Shown one piece after another: positions 1 to 9,015 of a stretch of 33,984 bases of DNA (its first letter is position 1; the number at the start of each line of letters is the position of its first letter). This stretch comes from Candidatus Hydrogenedentota bacterium (GTDB taxonomy: Bacteria; Hydrogenedentota; Hydrogenedentia; Hydrogenedentales; SLHB01): assembly GCA_019695095.1 (NCBI GenBank), contig JAIBAQ010000053.1:1-33984 (forward strand). The letters run 5' to 3'. The notes under the pieces were generated by a model, which saw only the letters and a list, made by a program, of their open reading frames with translations, was not told the origin of the DNA and did not search any database. The translations under genes were made by a program, and so were the position numbers.

Positions 1-286
1 CGCTAACCAGCGCCCCCACAAAACGTTACGACCTATTTCATGACTGCAGACCGGGCGAGGCGCAACCCCTCGCCAAAACCGGATCATTTGGCAGAAACAC
101 CCCAACCCTGTCAAGACATTTCTTTGACGACGCCAAAGATCGATTTCTTTATGTCTTTTCTGTAGTTGGATAGAGAATGCAGCCGTTAGAACCGCAAACC
201 TCTCAATTTTGCACCAATTTGGAACTAAGCCGTGGAGATGTCATCATGGCTATGTTGGGAACCCTGACGGGCAGGAAGCGCACGGT
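1..286. other. Left-edge noncoding stretch
   Basis: I see no convincing gene here. There is a 7-bp GC-rich hairpin (GGCGAGG at 54-60 with CCTCGCC at 68-74), but no T-run follows it on either strand, so it is not a credible intrinsic terminator for the minus-strand sulfatase that ends at 287. Confidence 0.5.
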
Positions 287-1675
287 CTAGTTGTAGCCAA
301 TGGCCTTTAAATCCTGCATCAGCTCGTTATCCACCGGAGCTGAATTCGTACGCTGTCTGAGCGGGTGCTGGCTGTTCAAGGCGTTACGTTCGTCGAGTGC
401 AGCCCCCAGCTTCTTTGCGATGTCAGGCTCCGCACCAATTCGGTTCTGCTTCTCCTCAGGGTCGAGCTCCGTATCGAAGAGTTCCGTAATGCCATGCTTT
501 AGGTCATGGACCAGCTTCCACTTGCCTTGCTGCACCATCTCGCAGTCAACCCCGAACCGCGAGTCGGGACCCTGGCTTCGCCCGAAGGCGAATTCCTCGC
601 TCAATTTACGATTTGGATCGAAGAGGTCCCTGCCTTGCCAATTGGGACTTGGACTGTAACCAAGGAGCTTGAATATCGTGGGGACAACGTCCAACGTGGA
701 TACGGTCTCTGCGTTTACCGCTGGCGAGAGGCCCGGTGCATTAAACATCAGGGGTACGTCAACTTGCTCGGCATACATGGTGGTGCCGTGCCCCATCGAT
801 CCATGTTCCCAGAACTCTTCGCCATGATCCGACATGATGACGATTATCGTATTGGGGTGACTTTTCTTAATCGAAGCGAGCAGACGCGCAAGCTCGTCGT
901 CCGTGAATCGGCAGTCCTCATCGTAGCGCCTCTTGAGCTCTTCCCTTCCTTGCGGCGATATCGCGGAGAATTTTCGAACATCCTGAATACGCAGTACGTC
1001 GTAGACTTTGTCCTTGAGGTACTCAAGTGAGTCGTCTGCAGCCTTCTTGTCGCCCTCGGAGAGGGGCGAACGGCCGCCGAAAACACTCTCGTACTGCTTT
1101 GGAGGGTTGTACGGCGCATGCGGGTCGATGTAGTGCACATAAAGGAAATAGGGAGACGTCGCGTCCTTTATTGCGTTCAAGGCGGCGTCGGTAATGGTGT
1201 TGGCAGGAGCGTCCACCGAATAGAAGTAGCTGTCGAAATCGCGGTTGAATCCGATATCGGCGGACAGATTTCCATTGGTCTGAACGCCAAAGGTCTTGTA
1301 TCCCTTTTCCTTCAGTTCCGTTGCTATCGTCCTGAGCGATGCAGGCAGGAGGTCCGTTGTCGTTGTATCTCCGTCTCTTCTTGAGCTGAAGATGACACCG
1401 TGCACGTCCACATCAAGCGAGGTGAACACGGAGGCCATCGCAGGGCGGGTCCAGCTACTCGGAGTCACCGCATTTGTAAAGTAGACGGACTCTCGGGCAA
1501 ATGCAGTCAATTTCGGCATGACGGGAACGTTCTCCCGCGACTTGAGAACCGCATCGGCGCGCAGCGTGTCCACCACGACAAAGAGTACGTTCGGCGGTCC
1601 GGCCGTCGACCCTGAATCGCATGAGACTAACCCAAGTATCACCGAGAGAATGGCTAGAAGATACGATACGCGCAC
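287..1675 (-). CDS. Sulfatase / alkaline-phosphatase-superfamily lipoprotein
   Basis: This 462-residue protein is predicted to hydrolyse sulfate (or phosphate) esters outside the cytoplasm. The N-terminus is a lipoprotein signal ending in the lipobox LVSC, with Cys19 as lipidation site and Asp20 at +2, which in enterobacteria favours inner-membrane retention. The superfamily metal motif NVLFVVVDTLRAD lies at 29-41 (Asp36). The nucleophile region reads PSSWTRP (72-78) where classical sulfatases have CxPxR, so Ser73 stands at the formylglycine position and Trp75 at the Pro position. IDPHAPY and MSDHGEEFWEHG supply the remaining metal and histidine ligands. The start is GTG (1673-1675), preceded by a GGGAG ribosome-binding site. 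The gene stands alone, 340 bp downstream of the AftB-like gene on the same strand. The substrate is unknown, and the Ser/Trp motif leaves room for a phosphatase or phosphotransferase role. Confidence 0.9.
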   Translation of the reverse strand: MRVSYLLAILSVILGLVSCDSGSTAGPPNVLFVVVDTLRADAVLKSRENVPVMPKLTAFARESVYFTNAVTPSSWTRPAMASVFTSLDVDVHGVIFSSRRDGDTTTTDLLPASLRTIATELKEKGYKTFGVQTNGNLSADIGFNRDFDSYFYSVDAPANTITDAALNAIKDATSPYFLYVHYIDPHAPYNPPKQYESVFGGRSPLSEGDKKAADDSLEYLKDKVYDVLRIQDVRKFSAISPQGREELKRRYDEDCRFTDDELARLLASIKKSHPNTIIVIMSDHGEEFWEHGSMGHGTTMYAEQVDVPLMFNAPGLSPAVNAETVSTLDVVPTIFKLLGYSPSPNWQGRDLFDPNRKLSEEFAFGRSQGPDSRFGVDCEMVQQGKWKLVHDLKHGITELFDTELDPEEKQNRIGAEPDIAKKLGAALDERNALNSQHPLRQRTNSAPVDNELMQDLKAIGYN

Positions 1676-2015
1676 AACTCACTCCCAAATTGACATCGAA
1701 CCACCGGCAAACACCTGTTCACGTTCATGGCACTGAACAGGAAGGTCCTATCGTGTAATTCGCCGTCTCTAAGTTCTGTGAAGCGCAGAGCTTCACTCTA
1801 TGTCACGGATTGCGTCCTTGTCTCCGGATTCTGAGTAGTCTTGAAGCAGGCTCTACCTGAGGACTGGCCGGATTTTCCCTTAATCGATGGAACAAGCGCA
1901 AGACCGCTGCTCTTCTCGCATGCCGCACGCGATTCATCCCGGCCATTTAGCTCCGGACTCCTCACGGCATAGCCTCAACCCTTTGGAGGGGAGCCGATCG
2001 AGTCACCCCTGTGAA
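1676..2015. other. Intergenic region upstream of the sulfatase
   Basis: There is no gene in these 340 bp, which should hold the sulfatase promoter on the minus strand, although I could not identify convincing -35/-10 boxes. Two inverted repeats are visible: CCTGTTCA (1714-1721) with TGAACAGG (1734-1741), and a perfect 7-bp hairpin GTGAAGC (1778-1784) with GCTTCAC (1790-1796). Confidence 0.5.
1714..1741 (-). promoter_or_regulatory. Operator-like inverted repeat upstream of the sulfatase
   Basis: Perfect 8-bp arms CCTGTTCA and TGAACAGG are separated by 12 bp and lie about 40 bp upstream of the sulfatase start codon. The size and position suit a dimeric regulator site, or an mRNA hairpin in the leader. 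The sequence alone does not identify a regulator. Confidence 0.35.
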
Positions 2016-3779
2016 TCATCGGTAAGGCATTGAAGAATCAATAGAATGAACAAGGCCCTGTCTGTTCCTCAGTCCAACGGCCAATATGCCTTCCAGGTCA
2101 GAGACTCTCAGGCAACGGTCTCTGCCGGATAGGAGAGGCGAATTTGCGTTTCGCGTAAAGGTGACAATCCAGATCTCGTCCCAAGTGGAATTGGGCCAGA
2201 AAATTCGGTGAATGGCTGCCAACGAATAGCTGTCTGCAAAGCCAGGATTCTCGAATACCCCGCGATCGAATTGCGATTCGAAGTGGAGCCGGCCATTGAG
2301 ATAGCGGAGTTGAAGCGTGACGGCCTCTGGCTTTCGGGCGAAGATGTAGTCCGAGAGTGTGTCTGGGCGTGTCCGAATTATGGAAGCGACCGCGCGGTCA
2401 TTCAGTCCCAGGGTGTCAAGAAAGGGCAAGTTCGTATAGTAGGGCAATTGCCCCGCGAGTTCCGTGCTCACCATGCTGCCAGGCGCTAAGTTTTTGGTCA
2501 TCCAGCTGCCAACCACTTGCCCCCACGGCCGCAGACCCACGAAAGCGCGCCTCGCCTGTCGGACCGCAAAGACGGGGTCTTGGGCTGTCTCTATTAGCGA
2601 CTTCACGATGGTCACATTGTTGAATGGCGACCTGGGCACATACAACGATGCGACTATCACCACGACCGTGCACGCGAGCAGCAGTCTGTTTACAGCAACG
2701 CGATGCAGTCGAAACCGCCCGGCTGTCAGAGCGACTCCTTGGTTGATGCCTACGACGGTAAGCACGGCGAGCAGAGGCGCGATGTGGGCCATAAACCGGT
2801 TGTAGGGCATCCAGTCGCCGCCCGAATACACGATAAACGCGAGGTATCCTCCGACTAGACCCAACACGAGTATCCGCGCGCGATCAATGCCTTTCGTGAT
2901 AGGCACGAGTATGATCGGGGCGAAGACCAGCCAACGAAGTGGGGCCCAGCCATGATCCGCCCATCGGATGTTCGCGTATCCGGTGACAGAAGTGAACACA
3001 TACCGGAGACCGTTGACAACACGTTCACCCAATGGGACGGTCACCTTAGCGTAGAACGTATTGGGGAGTGGCATGCCGAAATAGGCATACCGCCATGCGA
3101 AATAAATCGCGAAGGGCACACAGAACACCAGAAGCCACTTTACGGTCTGACGAAGGGGGGTCCTGTAAAGAACCTTCGATGCGGCACCGTAGATGGCAAC
3201 CACTCCGGCAAACAGGATTCCCTCAGGTCTGAGCATCGAGGCGCAAAGAAAGAAAAGCGCGGAACAGGGAAACGTGTCTCTCTGCACTTCACCCAGCAAG
3301 CACGCGGCCCCCGCGGCAACGGCAAGGGAGAAAAGTGCGCTTTCCAGCCCGTTGTGGGAATTCATGAGAAACGAGAGATTCAAGGCGAGAAGAAGGCTCG
3401 GAACGAATGGGGGCAGCTTGGCGCTGCTGGATGTCGCAGAGAGCCTGGCATACAGGAGTGCAGTCACCGGCAACGCCAACAGGGCCGCTACAAACTGAAG
3501 AATTCGAGCCCCGGCAGGAAACGTAATACCCAACAGGGACAACGCGGAAAGCATTACCACCCAAAGGAAATTCGAGAAGCCTTCGATACGTTCGCCCCCA
3601 GGATTGAACACGAAGCCTTGGCCATCGGCAAAGTGCTGGGCATACCGGAAACTTATATATGCATCGTCGATAAGGACCCCAGGGCTTGTCAACACGTAAA
3701 TGCCGCAAAAGAGAAGGCACACAACGACAACGCCAACGGTGGAATCGAGTTGAGGTCTGGTGAAACGCATCATGGACAT
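2016..3779 (-). CDS. AftB-like GT-C membrane glycosyltransferase
   Basis: This 587-residue polytopic membrane protein probably transfers a sugar from a polyprenyl-phosphate donor on the outer face of the inner membrane. The first transmembrane helix (about 15-33) is followed by DDAYISFRYA (38-47), where the acidic pair is the expected GT-C catalytic/metal motif. The following stretch FVFNPGGERIEGFSNFLW is characteristic of the family that includes mycobacterial arabinofuranosyltransferase AftB. Many more hydrophobic helices follow to about residue 390, then a soluble C-terminal part. Three in-frame ATG codons lie within the first four residues (positions 1, 3 and 4), and the weak upstream purine tract does not choose among them. 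It is divergent from the GT-C gene at 4138. The acceptor and the sugar are unknown. Confidence 0.85.
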   Translation of the reverse strand: MSMMRFTRPQLDSTVGVVVVCLLFCGIYVLTSPGVLIDDAYISFRYAQHFADGQGFVFNPGGERIEGFSNFLWVVMLSALSLLGITFPAGARILQFVAALLALPVTALLYARLSATSSSAKLPPFVPSLLLALNLSFLMNSHNGLESALFSLAVAAGAACLLGEVQRDTFPCSALFFLCASMLRPEGILFAGVVAIYGAASKVLYRTPLRQTVKWLLVFCVPFAIYFAWRYAYFGMPLPNTFYAKVTVPLGERVVNGLRYVFTSVTGYANIRWADHGWAPLRWLVFAPIILVPITKGIDRARILVLGLVGGYLAFIVYSGGDWMPYNRFMAHIAPLLAVLTVVGINQGVALTAGRFRLHRVAVNRLLLACTVVVIVASLYVPRSPFNNVTIVKSLIETAQDPVFAVRQARRAFVGLRPWGQVVGSWMTKNLAPGSMVSTELAGQLPYYTNLPFLDTLGLNDRAVASIIRTRPDTLSDYIFARKPEAVTLQLRYLNGRLHFESQFDRGVFENPGFADSYSLAAIHRIFWPNSTWDEIWIVTFTRNANSPLLSGRDRCLRVSDLEGILAVGLRNRQGLVHSIDSSMPYR

Positions 3780-3858
3780 CCCAGGCTACTGACCAGAACC
3801 CCCGTAGTGAAACGTTCTTTGAGATGTGATAGTAGGCGCCCTGGCGCGACTAGCGGGG

Positions 3859-3888
3859 ATTGTACAACACGCGAATACAGCTTACCAA
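3859..3888 (-). promoter_or_regulatory. Candidate sigma70-type promoter for the AftB-like gene
   Basis: On the minus strand, TTGGTA (3883-3888) and TACAAT (3859-3864) are separated by 18 bp, about 80 bp upstream of the start codon. The -35 box matches consensus at only 4 of 6 positions. Confidence 0.35.
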
Positions 3889-3991
3889 CGGACATAGACT
3901 TGATGACAGAAACCCCGCGCGGATTGTCTTCGGAATTCACTTCCCAGGAAGGCAGAGCCGCCTGAAATAGACTCATGATGCGAGGACTGGC

Positions 3992-3997
3992 TATAAT
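3992..3997 (+). promoter_or_regulatory. Candidate -10 box for the GT-C gene at 4138
   Basis: A perfect TATAAT lies about 140 bp upstream of the chosen start. I see no good -35 hexamer at the usual distance, so this is only a weak promoter candidate. Confidence 0.3.
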
Positions 3998-4137
3998 GAG
4001 TGGCCTTATTGTTGTTGGCTACGTATCCCCTGGCGAAGTGAAATGCGCGGAATCTCCAGATCCTCGGAGTCAGCGAGCAAGCCTTCCAGATGCCGGGGTG
4101 TGCTCAAACATTGCCGCCAAACGAGGACCGTGATTGG

Positions 4138-6615
4138 ATGAAGGAAGACATCGAAGCGCCCCGGGCTCGGCTAATCCTCCTGATCATCCTCATGGGCGCT
4201 CTGGCGCTGCGGCTTGTTTCGCTTGGCAAATATCCGTTCTGGCATGACGAAATCCAGAATATGCTCGCAGGCGAAGACCTGTACGGCCTGCTCGTGCACG
4301 GCAAGCTCGTCTCGAACCATCCTCCACTGCCGTACATCCTGGTGACTATCTGGCGTTTCTTGGGGCTAGGCGCCAACGAATTCACCATGCGTTTGCTTCC
4401 CGTGACCGCAGGCGTGGCCTGCGTGGCCGTCGTCTACCTGGTGGCTTCTCACCTTCTTGGACGTCGTGCCGGGCTGGCAGCGGCCCTGCTCTTGGCCATT
4501 TCGCCGTTCCATATTCACCACTCACAGGAGATGAAGGAATACATCTTCTTACCTACCATCGGCACGCTGATGGTCTATAGCCTAATTCGGGCGGTTGAGA
4601 CCAATCGCGCCGGATACTGGAGTCTCTACGCTATTCTCGCGAGTCTGTCGTGCTACACGGAGCTTTTTGTCGGCCCGATGCTGGTAGCCGTCAATCTTTG
4701 GGTGCTTGCTACATTACGGGGCCGCCGTGACCGAGTGAAGCCTTGGATCATCGCGAATGTTGTGGGCGCTCTGCTGTTTGTGCCTCAACTTTGGCTCATG
4801 GTAATCAAGGCGTACCGCACGATGGTGGCCTCCACGGAATGGTGGGTGCCTCCTCCGTCACTTCTGCAACTATTCTTCTACGTCAAAACGATCGCATTCG
4901 GGTACTCGGATTTGAAACCCCACTTTAAGGTAGCCACCGCTGTTTTCGTGGTCGCGGTCTTCATTGGCGCCTATCTCGCGTGGAAGAAGGATAGACGCGC
5001 TGCAGCGCTGCTAGTGGCTTGGTTTGTGATACCCGTGTCCCTCGTATACTTCATTTCCACTCTCGCCGAGAGCGTCTTTCTCATTCGTTCAATGATTCCC
5101 TATGCGATTCCGCTCTACATCCTCGCCGGAATGGCACTAGCGTCCTGCCGGCCGCAGCTTTTACGAGCTGTCTTGGCTGTATTGTTGATAGTCCTTCCGT
5201 GCTTTTCCATCTATCAACAGGCTCACGGCGAGTATGCGCCGCGCGAGTTTCCGCACCGTCCCGGAGTACACCCTCCCATGGACAGCAAAGGGGCGGCCTC
5301 GTATGTGCTTGGCCAGTGGAAAGAGGGCGACATCATCATCCACACGGGATGGTCGACTTGGCTGCCGTTCTACTGGTACGGATTCAGGAATATCCAGAAT
5401 TTTACGGGGTGTGTGGACGAGAACTTCATCCGGTTTCTCAACGCGAGCGCTCCTCGCAACAATGACGATCCCATGTTCGAGTATTATTTTCCCATACAAG
5501 TCCAGAAGGCTCTGCAGAATAAGGCCCGCGCCTGGATCATCTTCTCGGAGTGGGAACGCGAATATACCCCGTCAAACCCCCTTGATGTATGGCGGTGGAT
5601 GGACGCCCACTACACGGAGGTCCAGCATCAGGTCTTCACGGACATTGAAGTATTCCTGTACGACCTCGGTACAAATACTGCCCCCAAGGTGGTTCTCCAA
5701 GACAACGACAACGGTGTGCAGACCACGCAGACGTTTGACAATTCATCCGTACCCTATCTGAAGACCATGCCCGACACCGGCCTTGCCGCCTCGCCGCCTG
5801 AATCCCGGGCAGGCAGCCTTGTGCTACGGTTTGACGAGCCCGGACCAACGGACTACGCCATTAACGTCGGGACTTCGGCTAGCCGCCCTGTTGCCTTCTC
5901 TGTCGAAAACCGCTCGCAGACTCCGCGGAGAGCGCATGCGGTCCTTCTGCCTAGCGATGCGCTGCTTCTGCTTCCCAGTCTTTTTGAAACCAATCCCGAC
6001 GACGAAGTGTGGTCTGTTCGCGGCCGGTTCAATCCCCAGCGCGTCCCTCCCAGTTATGAATTACGTACGGCCTGTGCCAAGGTCAAGCACGGTACGAGCG
6101 TCTTGGAAGGACTTTTCGAGGTACCCCCCGGCGAATATGCCGCGGCAATTGAAACGTTGGGAATTATCGGCGACCCAACTTATGCTCGCGCATTGGTTGA
6201 TGTCGCCGTGTCGGGGCAATCGCTGATCGATTTGGCCGCTTGGCCGCAGCCATCTCCCTCCCAAGTCTATGCGTGGCGCTGGCGGTCCGTGGGAGCGCTT
6301 CATGTTCCGGAAGGCGCTTCGCCGCTTCAAGTCCGCTTGAGCGCGCAGAGTCCCCAACCGAGTGGAGAGGAAGGCCGTGACCACTATGCAGACATCTCTT
6401 ATTTGCTCCTGCAGCGAATTCGAGAGGGAGTAGTTCCTCAGGGACAAGGCGCCGAATTGCCGGAGTGGCCCGGCGAGATTACTCTTCAGCCGGGAGAATC
6501 GAGGAAATGGACCGCCTCCATACCTGCCGATTCGGCTCGATGCGACGTGTGGGTCTACGAGACCACCCCAGACGGGAAGGGATATCACATATTCTCGACC
6601 CTTGCAGATCAGTAA
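4138..6615 (+). CDS. GT39/ArnT-like GT-C glycosyltransferase with C-terminal soluble domain
   Basis: This predicted 825-residue integral membrane glycosyltransferase uses a lipid-linked sugar donor. After one helix (about 11-30) comes the extracytoplasmic loop motif FWHDEIQ with Asp37-Glu38, the acidic pair typical of PMT/ArnT-type GT-C enzymes. NHPPLPYILV and further helices follow to about residue 370. The last 450 or so residues are largely soluble and extracytoplasmic, and probably include a beta-rich accessory domain. The start ATG at 4138 has GAGGA about 10 bases upstream. The in-frame ATG at 4090 would add 16 residues but has no ribosome-binding site. The next gene begins 113 bp downstream behind its own promoter candidate. 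The acceptor is unknown. Confidence 0.87.
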   Translation: MKEDIEAPRARLILLIILMGALALRLVSLGKYPFWHDEIQNMLAGEDLYGLLVHGKLVSNHPPLPYILVTIWRFLGLGANEFTMRLLPVTAGVACVAVVYLVASHLLGRRAGLAAALLLAISPFHIHHSQEMKEYIFLPTIGTLMVYSLIRAVETNRAGYWSLYAILASLSCYTELFVGPMLVAVNLWVLATLRGRRDRVKPWIIANVVGALLFVPQLWLMVIKAYRTMVASTEWWVPPPSLLQLFFYVKTIAFGYSDLKPHFKVATAVFVVAVFIGAYLAWKKDRRAAALLVAWFVIPVSLVYFISTLAESVFLIRSMIPYAIPLYILAGMALASCRPQLLRAVLAVLLIVLPCFSIYQQAHGEYAPREFPHRPGVHPPMDSKGAASYVLGQWKEGDIIIHTGWSTWLPFYWYGFRNIQNFTGCVDENFIRFLNASAPRNNDDPMFEYYFPIQVQKALQNKARAWIIFSEWEREYTPSNPLDVWRWMDAHYTEVQHQVFTDIEVFLYDLGTNTAPKVVLQDNDNGVQTTQTFDNSSVPYLKTMPDTGLAASPPESRAGSLVLRFDEPGPTDYAINVGTSASRPVAFSVENRSQTPRRAHAVLLPSDALLLLPSLFETNPDDEVWSVRGRFNPQRVPPSYELRTACAKVKHGTSVLEGLFEVPPGEYAAAIETLGIIGDPTYARALVDVAVSGQSLIDLAAWPQPSPSQVYAWRWRSVGALHVPEGASPLQVRLSAQSPQPSGEEGRDHYADISYLLLQRIREGVVPQGQGAELPEWPGEITLQPGESRKWTASIPADSARCDVWVYETTPDGKGYHIFSTLADQ

Positions 6616-6637
6616 AGGGTCGAAAAGCAGCAATTAA

Positions 6638-6646
6638 TGCTATAAT
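6638..6646 (+). promoter_or_regulatory. Extended -10 promoter candidate for the radical SAM gene
   Basis: TGCTATAAT fits the extended -10 consensus TGnTATAAT exactly, 82 bp upstream of the radical SAM start. No good -35 box is evident, which extended -10 promoters tolerate. Confidence 0.5.
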
Positions 6647-6728
6647 ACTCACCAAGGCTTTGGTCAGTGCAGTGGCGCAGGTGGCAGCGTTATAGGAATG
6701 TGCCTATACCACGAGGATTTGATGCCCA

Positions 6729-8201
6729 ATGAACGTGTTGTTTGTTTTGCCGCCTTTCAACATGTCTGCCTCTTACGGCACGACAACAAAAATGAAGCGC
6801 GGATTTCTGCCTTCGCTGGGAATCGGCCATCTGGCCGCAATGGTCGAAGCCGATGGGCATAAGGCAACCTTGCTCGACGCACAAATCATGGATCTCGATC
6901 CCATCCAGACTGTCGAGCGAATCATTGCCCATGGTCCGGACGTCGTCGCAATCTCGTTGATGAACGTTTTTGCCCATGCCGGCTACGCAGTCGCCAGTGA
7001 ACTGCGCGCCCGCGATCCTAACGTCTTCATCGTAGTGGGGGGCCCCCATGTCACGTCGGATTGCCGCCGCGTCTTCAGCGACTGCCCAGCAGTGAATGCC
7101 GCCGTTCCCGGTGAGGGGGAGATGCCGTTCCGCCAGATTGTGGCCGCGCTCAGCGCCAAAGAGGATTGGCGGTCTGTCAAGGGCATTGCCTACTTGGACG
7201 CCTCGGGCAGACCTTTTGTGAACGGAACCGCCGAGATTGTCGACGACCTCGACGTGTTGCCTCACCCTGCCCGGCACATCTTTGCCCCCTACAGCTATCG
7301 GCCGCTGCCCAACCAGGTGCGGCGCGAGCCAGCGACAACCGCCATCTCCTCACGAGGATGTTCCTGGGGCAAGTGCACGTTCTGCTTTCAAGGTGGGGAG
7401 TTTTCGCCCCGTTACCGCCGGCATTCCCCCGAGCACATGATCGCCCAGATTGTGCCGCTCGTGCGCGAACATGGCATGCGGGAAATCATATTCTGGGACG
7501 ACACGTTTGCCGTAAACCCGCGCTGGATTGACGACTTCTGCGCCGGGCTCAAACGCGAAAAGCTCGATCTCACTTGGTCATGCTATGGCCATATGAGGTC
7601 CGTCAAGCCCGACATGCTCAAAAAGATGGCCGACGCCGGTTGCTTTAACATCTATTATGGATTTGAATCCGGTGTCCAAGAGCTCCTCGATCTGATAAAG
7701 AAGGGCACTACGCGCCAACAAATTCGCGATACGGTCCGGTGGACCCGCGATGCCGGAATTGAGGTGCGAGGCTCCTTCATCCTCGGATTCCCCACGGAAA
7801 CGCCTGAGCAATCCCTTGAGACCATTCGATTTGCGTGCGAACTGAACGCCGACTGGATGATGTTCTTTCCCTTCCATATTCAGCCCGGTACTCCCATCGA
7901 AGCGCTTGCCCATCAAGACGGTCGCGTCATCGAAACCCAGACAACGGTCTACTTCCCCGAATTCGTGTCTTCCGGCTACACGGACAAGGAGCAGGTGCAC
8001 GCGATGGTGAAGAAGGCTTATTTCGACTACTACATGCGCCCTCGCTACTGGACGCTCGTGATGCGCAACCTTGTCAAGCGACCGTACTTGTTCAAGTACT
8101 ATTACGACGCGGTCAAGTATTGGCTTGATTTGACGCGCGGCGGTCTTACGCTCAAAGACGTCGAAGAAAAGGCCCCTGCAACATCGGCATCAGGATGTTG
8201 A
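6729..8201 (+). CDS. B12-binding-domain radical SAM protein
   Basis: This 490-residue enzyme of the cobalamin-binding radical SAM class typically performs methylations or C-C bond chemistry on unactivated substrates. Residues about 1-140 form a Rossmann-like B12-binding domain (VLFVLPPFN near the start, then GIGHLAAMVEADGH, DVVAISLMN and IVVGGPHVT). The radical SAM core follows. Its cluster ligands lie in RGCSWGKCTFC, with Cys211, Cys216 and Cys219, a Cx4Cx2C spacing rather than the common Cx3Cx2C. FWDDTF, YYGFESGVQE and RGSFILGFPTETPEQ are typical later core strands. The C-terminal 100 residues form a helical tail rich in Tyr and basic residues. The start ATG has GAGGA 11 bases upstream. The substrate cannot be told. 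The small exported protein that follows is separated by 322 bp and has its own promoter. Confidence 0.92.
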   Translation: MNVLFVLPPFNMSASYGTTTKMKRGFLPSLGIGHLAAMVEADGHKATLLDAQIMDLDPIQTVERIIAHGPDVVAISLMNVFAHAGYAVASELRARDPNVFIVVGGPHVTSDCRRVFSDCPAVNAAVPGEGEMPFRQIVAALSAKEDWRSVKGIAYLDASGRPFVNGTAEIVDDLDVLPHPARHIFAPYSYRPLPNQVRREPATTAISSRGCSWGKCTFCFQGGEFSPRYRRHSPEHMIAQIVPLVREHGMREIIFWDDTFAVNPRWIDDFCAGLKREKLDLTWSCYGHMRSVKPDMLKKMADAGCFNIYYGFESGVQELLDLIKKGTTRQQIRDTVRWTRDAGIEVRGSFILGFPTETPEQSLETIRFACELNADWMMFFPFHIQPGTPIEALAHQDGRVIETQTTVYFPEFVSSGYTDKEQVHAMVKKAYFDYYMRPRYWTLVMRNLVKRPYLFKYYYDAVKYWLDLTRGGLTLKDVEEKAPATSASGC

Positions 8202-8523
8202 AATTGGACTTCATAATTCACAGTATTCGCGATTGGCGCAGATATCCGCCCTCAACTCAACGGTTTGACAAGTCTTGACACCAATTCAATGCTGTGCTAC
8301 AGTCACTTTTAGCTTGTATTTCTGCATCGCGTCTCCTATGGAGATGATGGGCCGCTTGGGGAAAGGGAGAAGGGCGTTGTTGGCTACGAGTCAGGCTGCA
8401 CTGAAATGATTCTTCGGGGAAGAAGGGGTGTAGTTATCGTTTATTGTAGTCAATACTTCCGAACTCTCTGCTCCTGATAGCCTGGTATGCAGTTTTTTTG
8501 TGGGAAGGAGGTGAATCTATAAT
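8202..8523. other. Promoter and long leader of the secreted protein
   Basis: These 322 bp hold no gene. They contain a well-spaced promoter (8275-8303) and an untranslated leader of roughly 210 nt that ends in a very strong ribosome-binding site (GGAAGGAGGTGA, about 8502-8515). Tandem TTGACA hexamers sit at 8265-8270 and 8275-8280. I do not recognise a riboswitch class in the leader. Confidence 0.6.
8275..8303 (+). promoter_or_regulatory. Sigma70-type promoter of the secreted protein gene
   Basis: A consensus TTGACA (8275-8280), a 17-bp spacer and TACAGT (8298-8303) with an extended -10 TGC directly before it make this the best promoter in the window. A second TTGACA ten bases upstream is not at a useful distance. 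Confidence 0.65.
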
Positions 8524-8973
8524 ATGAAGAAGACTTTTACAGTTGTTGCAGTGGTTTTGGCGTTTGGTGCAGTGGCCGCGTTTGCGGGTACCATCAGCAT
8601 TCCGCAGTTCAACGATAGAGGTGGTCAGACGAGCCCGTCTACCCTTTTCTCGGCGGACTACCAAGCAACATGGATCACGGTGACCAACGTCACGGATACC
8701 GATAAGGTGATCACCATCAACTACTACTTGTTGAATGGTACGCCGGACGGTACATCGACGTGGCTGATGGGTGCCAAAAAGGCCGTCTCTTGGAGGCCTG
8801 TGGCAGTAGATACCAATGAAGCTGACGCGATCCCGTCGCCTTCGACGTCGATCGGTCCGGGTTGGTGTCAGATTCTGTACCCCGGTACGGCTGCTGACGT
8901 ATGCGGTCGCGTGTTCCAGAACTCGGCTGCTACGCAGACCTCGTTCGGATTCACCCTGATGCCGTATGACTAA
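8524..8973 (+). CDS. Small secreted protein of unknown function
   Basis: I do not recognise the family of this 149-residue exported protein. Residues 1-21 are a clear Sec signal peptide: a basic start, a hydrophobic core, and a predicted cleavage site after AAFA. The mature part is about 128 residues, rich in Thr, Ser, Gly, Asn and aromatic residues, with an alternating pattern suggesting an all-beta fold (ATWITVTNVTD, VITINYYLLNG). Two cysteines (in GWCQI and ADVCGR) could form a disulfide after export. The start codon follows one of the strongest Shine-Dalgarno sequences in the window. With the consensus promoter upstream and the strong terminator downstream, the gene looks like an independent, abundantly expressed transcript for a periplasmic or surface protein. 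Confidence 0.85.
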   Translation: MKKTFTVVAVVLAFGAVAAFAGTISIPQFNDRGGQTSPSTLFSADYQATWITVTNVTDTDKVITINYYLLNGTPDGTSTWLMGAKKAVSWRPVAVDTNEADAIPSPSTSIGPGWCQILYPGTAADVCGRVFQNSAATQTSFGFTLMPYD

Positions 8974-9015
8974 TATCGTATGACGTCGACTTAGTCGACA
9001 ACGGTGGCGATATTT

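Larger units (their letters stand above)
3780..4137. other. Divergent intergenic region between two GT-C genes
   Basis: These 358 bp carry no convincing gene and separate two divergently transcribed GT-C genes. Candidate promoters are visible in both directions and are listed separately. Confidence 0.6.

Noticed and set aside
54-74. Terminator downstream of the sulfatase
   Set aside because: The hairpin is more than 200 bp past the stop and lacks a downstream T-run on the relevant strand.
2952-3965. 337-residue plus-strand open frame opposite the AftB-like gene
   Set aside because: Low-complexity charged translation with no domain; the minus-strand frame has clear membrane and GT-C signatures.
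6729-8973. Radical SAM enzyme plus small protein as a RiPP biosynthesis pair
   Set aside because: The small protein has a Sec signal peptide and a folded beta pattern rather than a leader-core precursor, is separated by 322 bp, and has its own promoter and terminator. No RiPP recognition element or transporter is visible.
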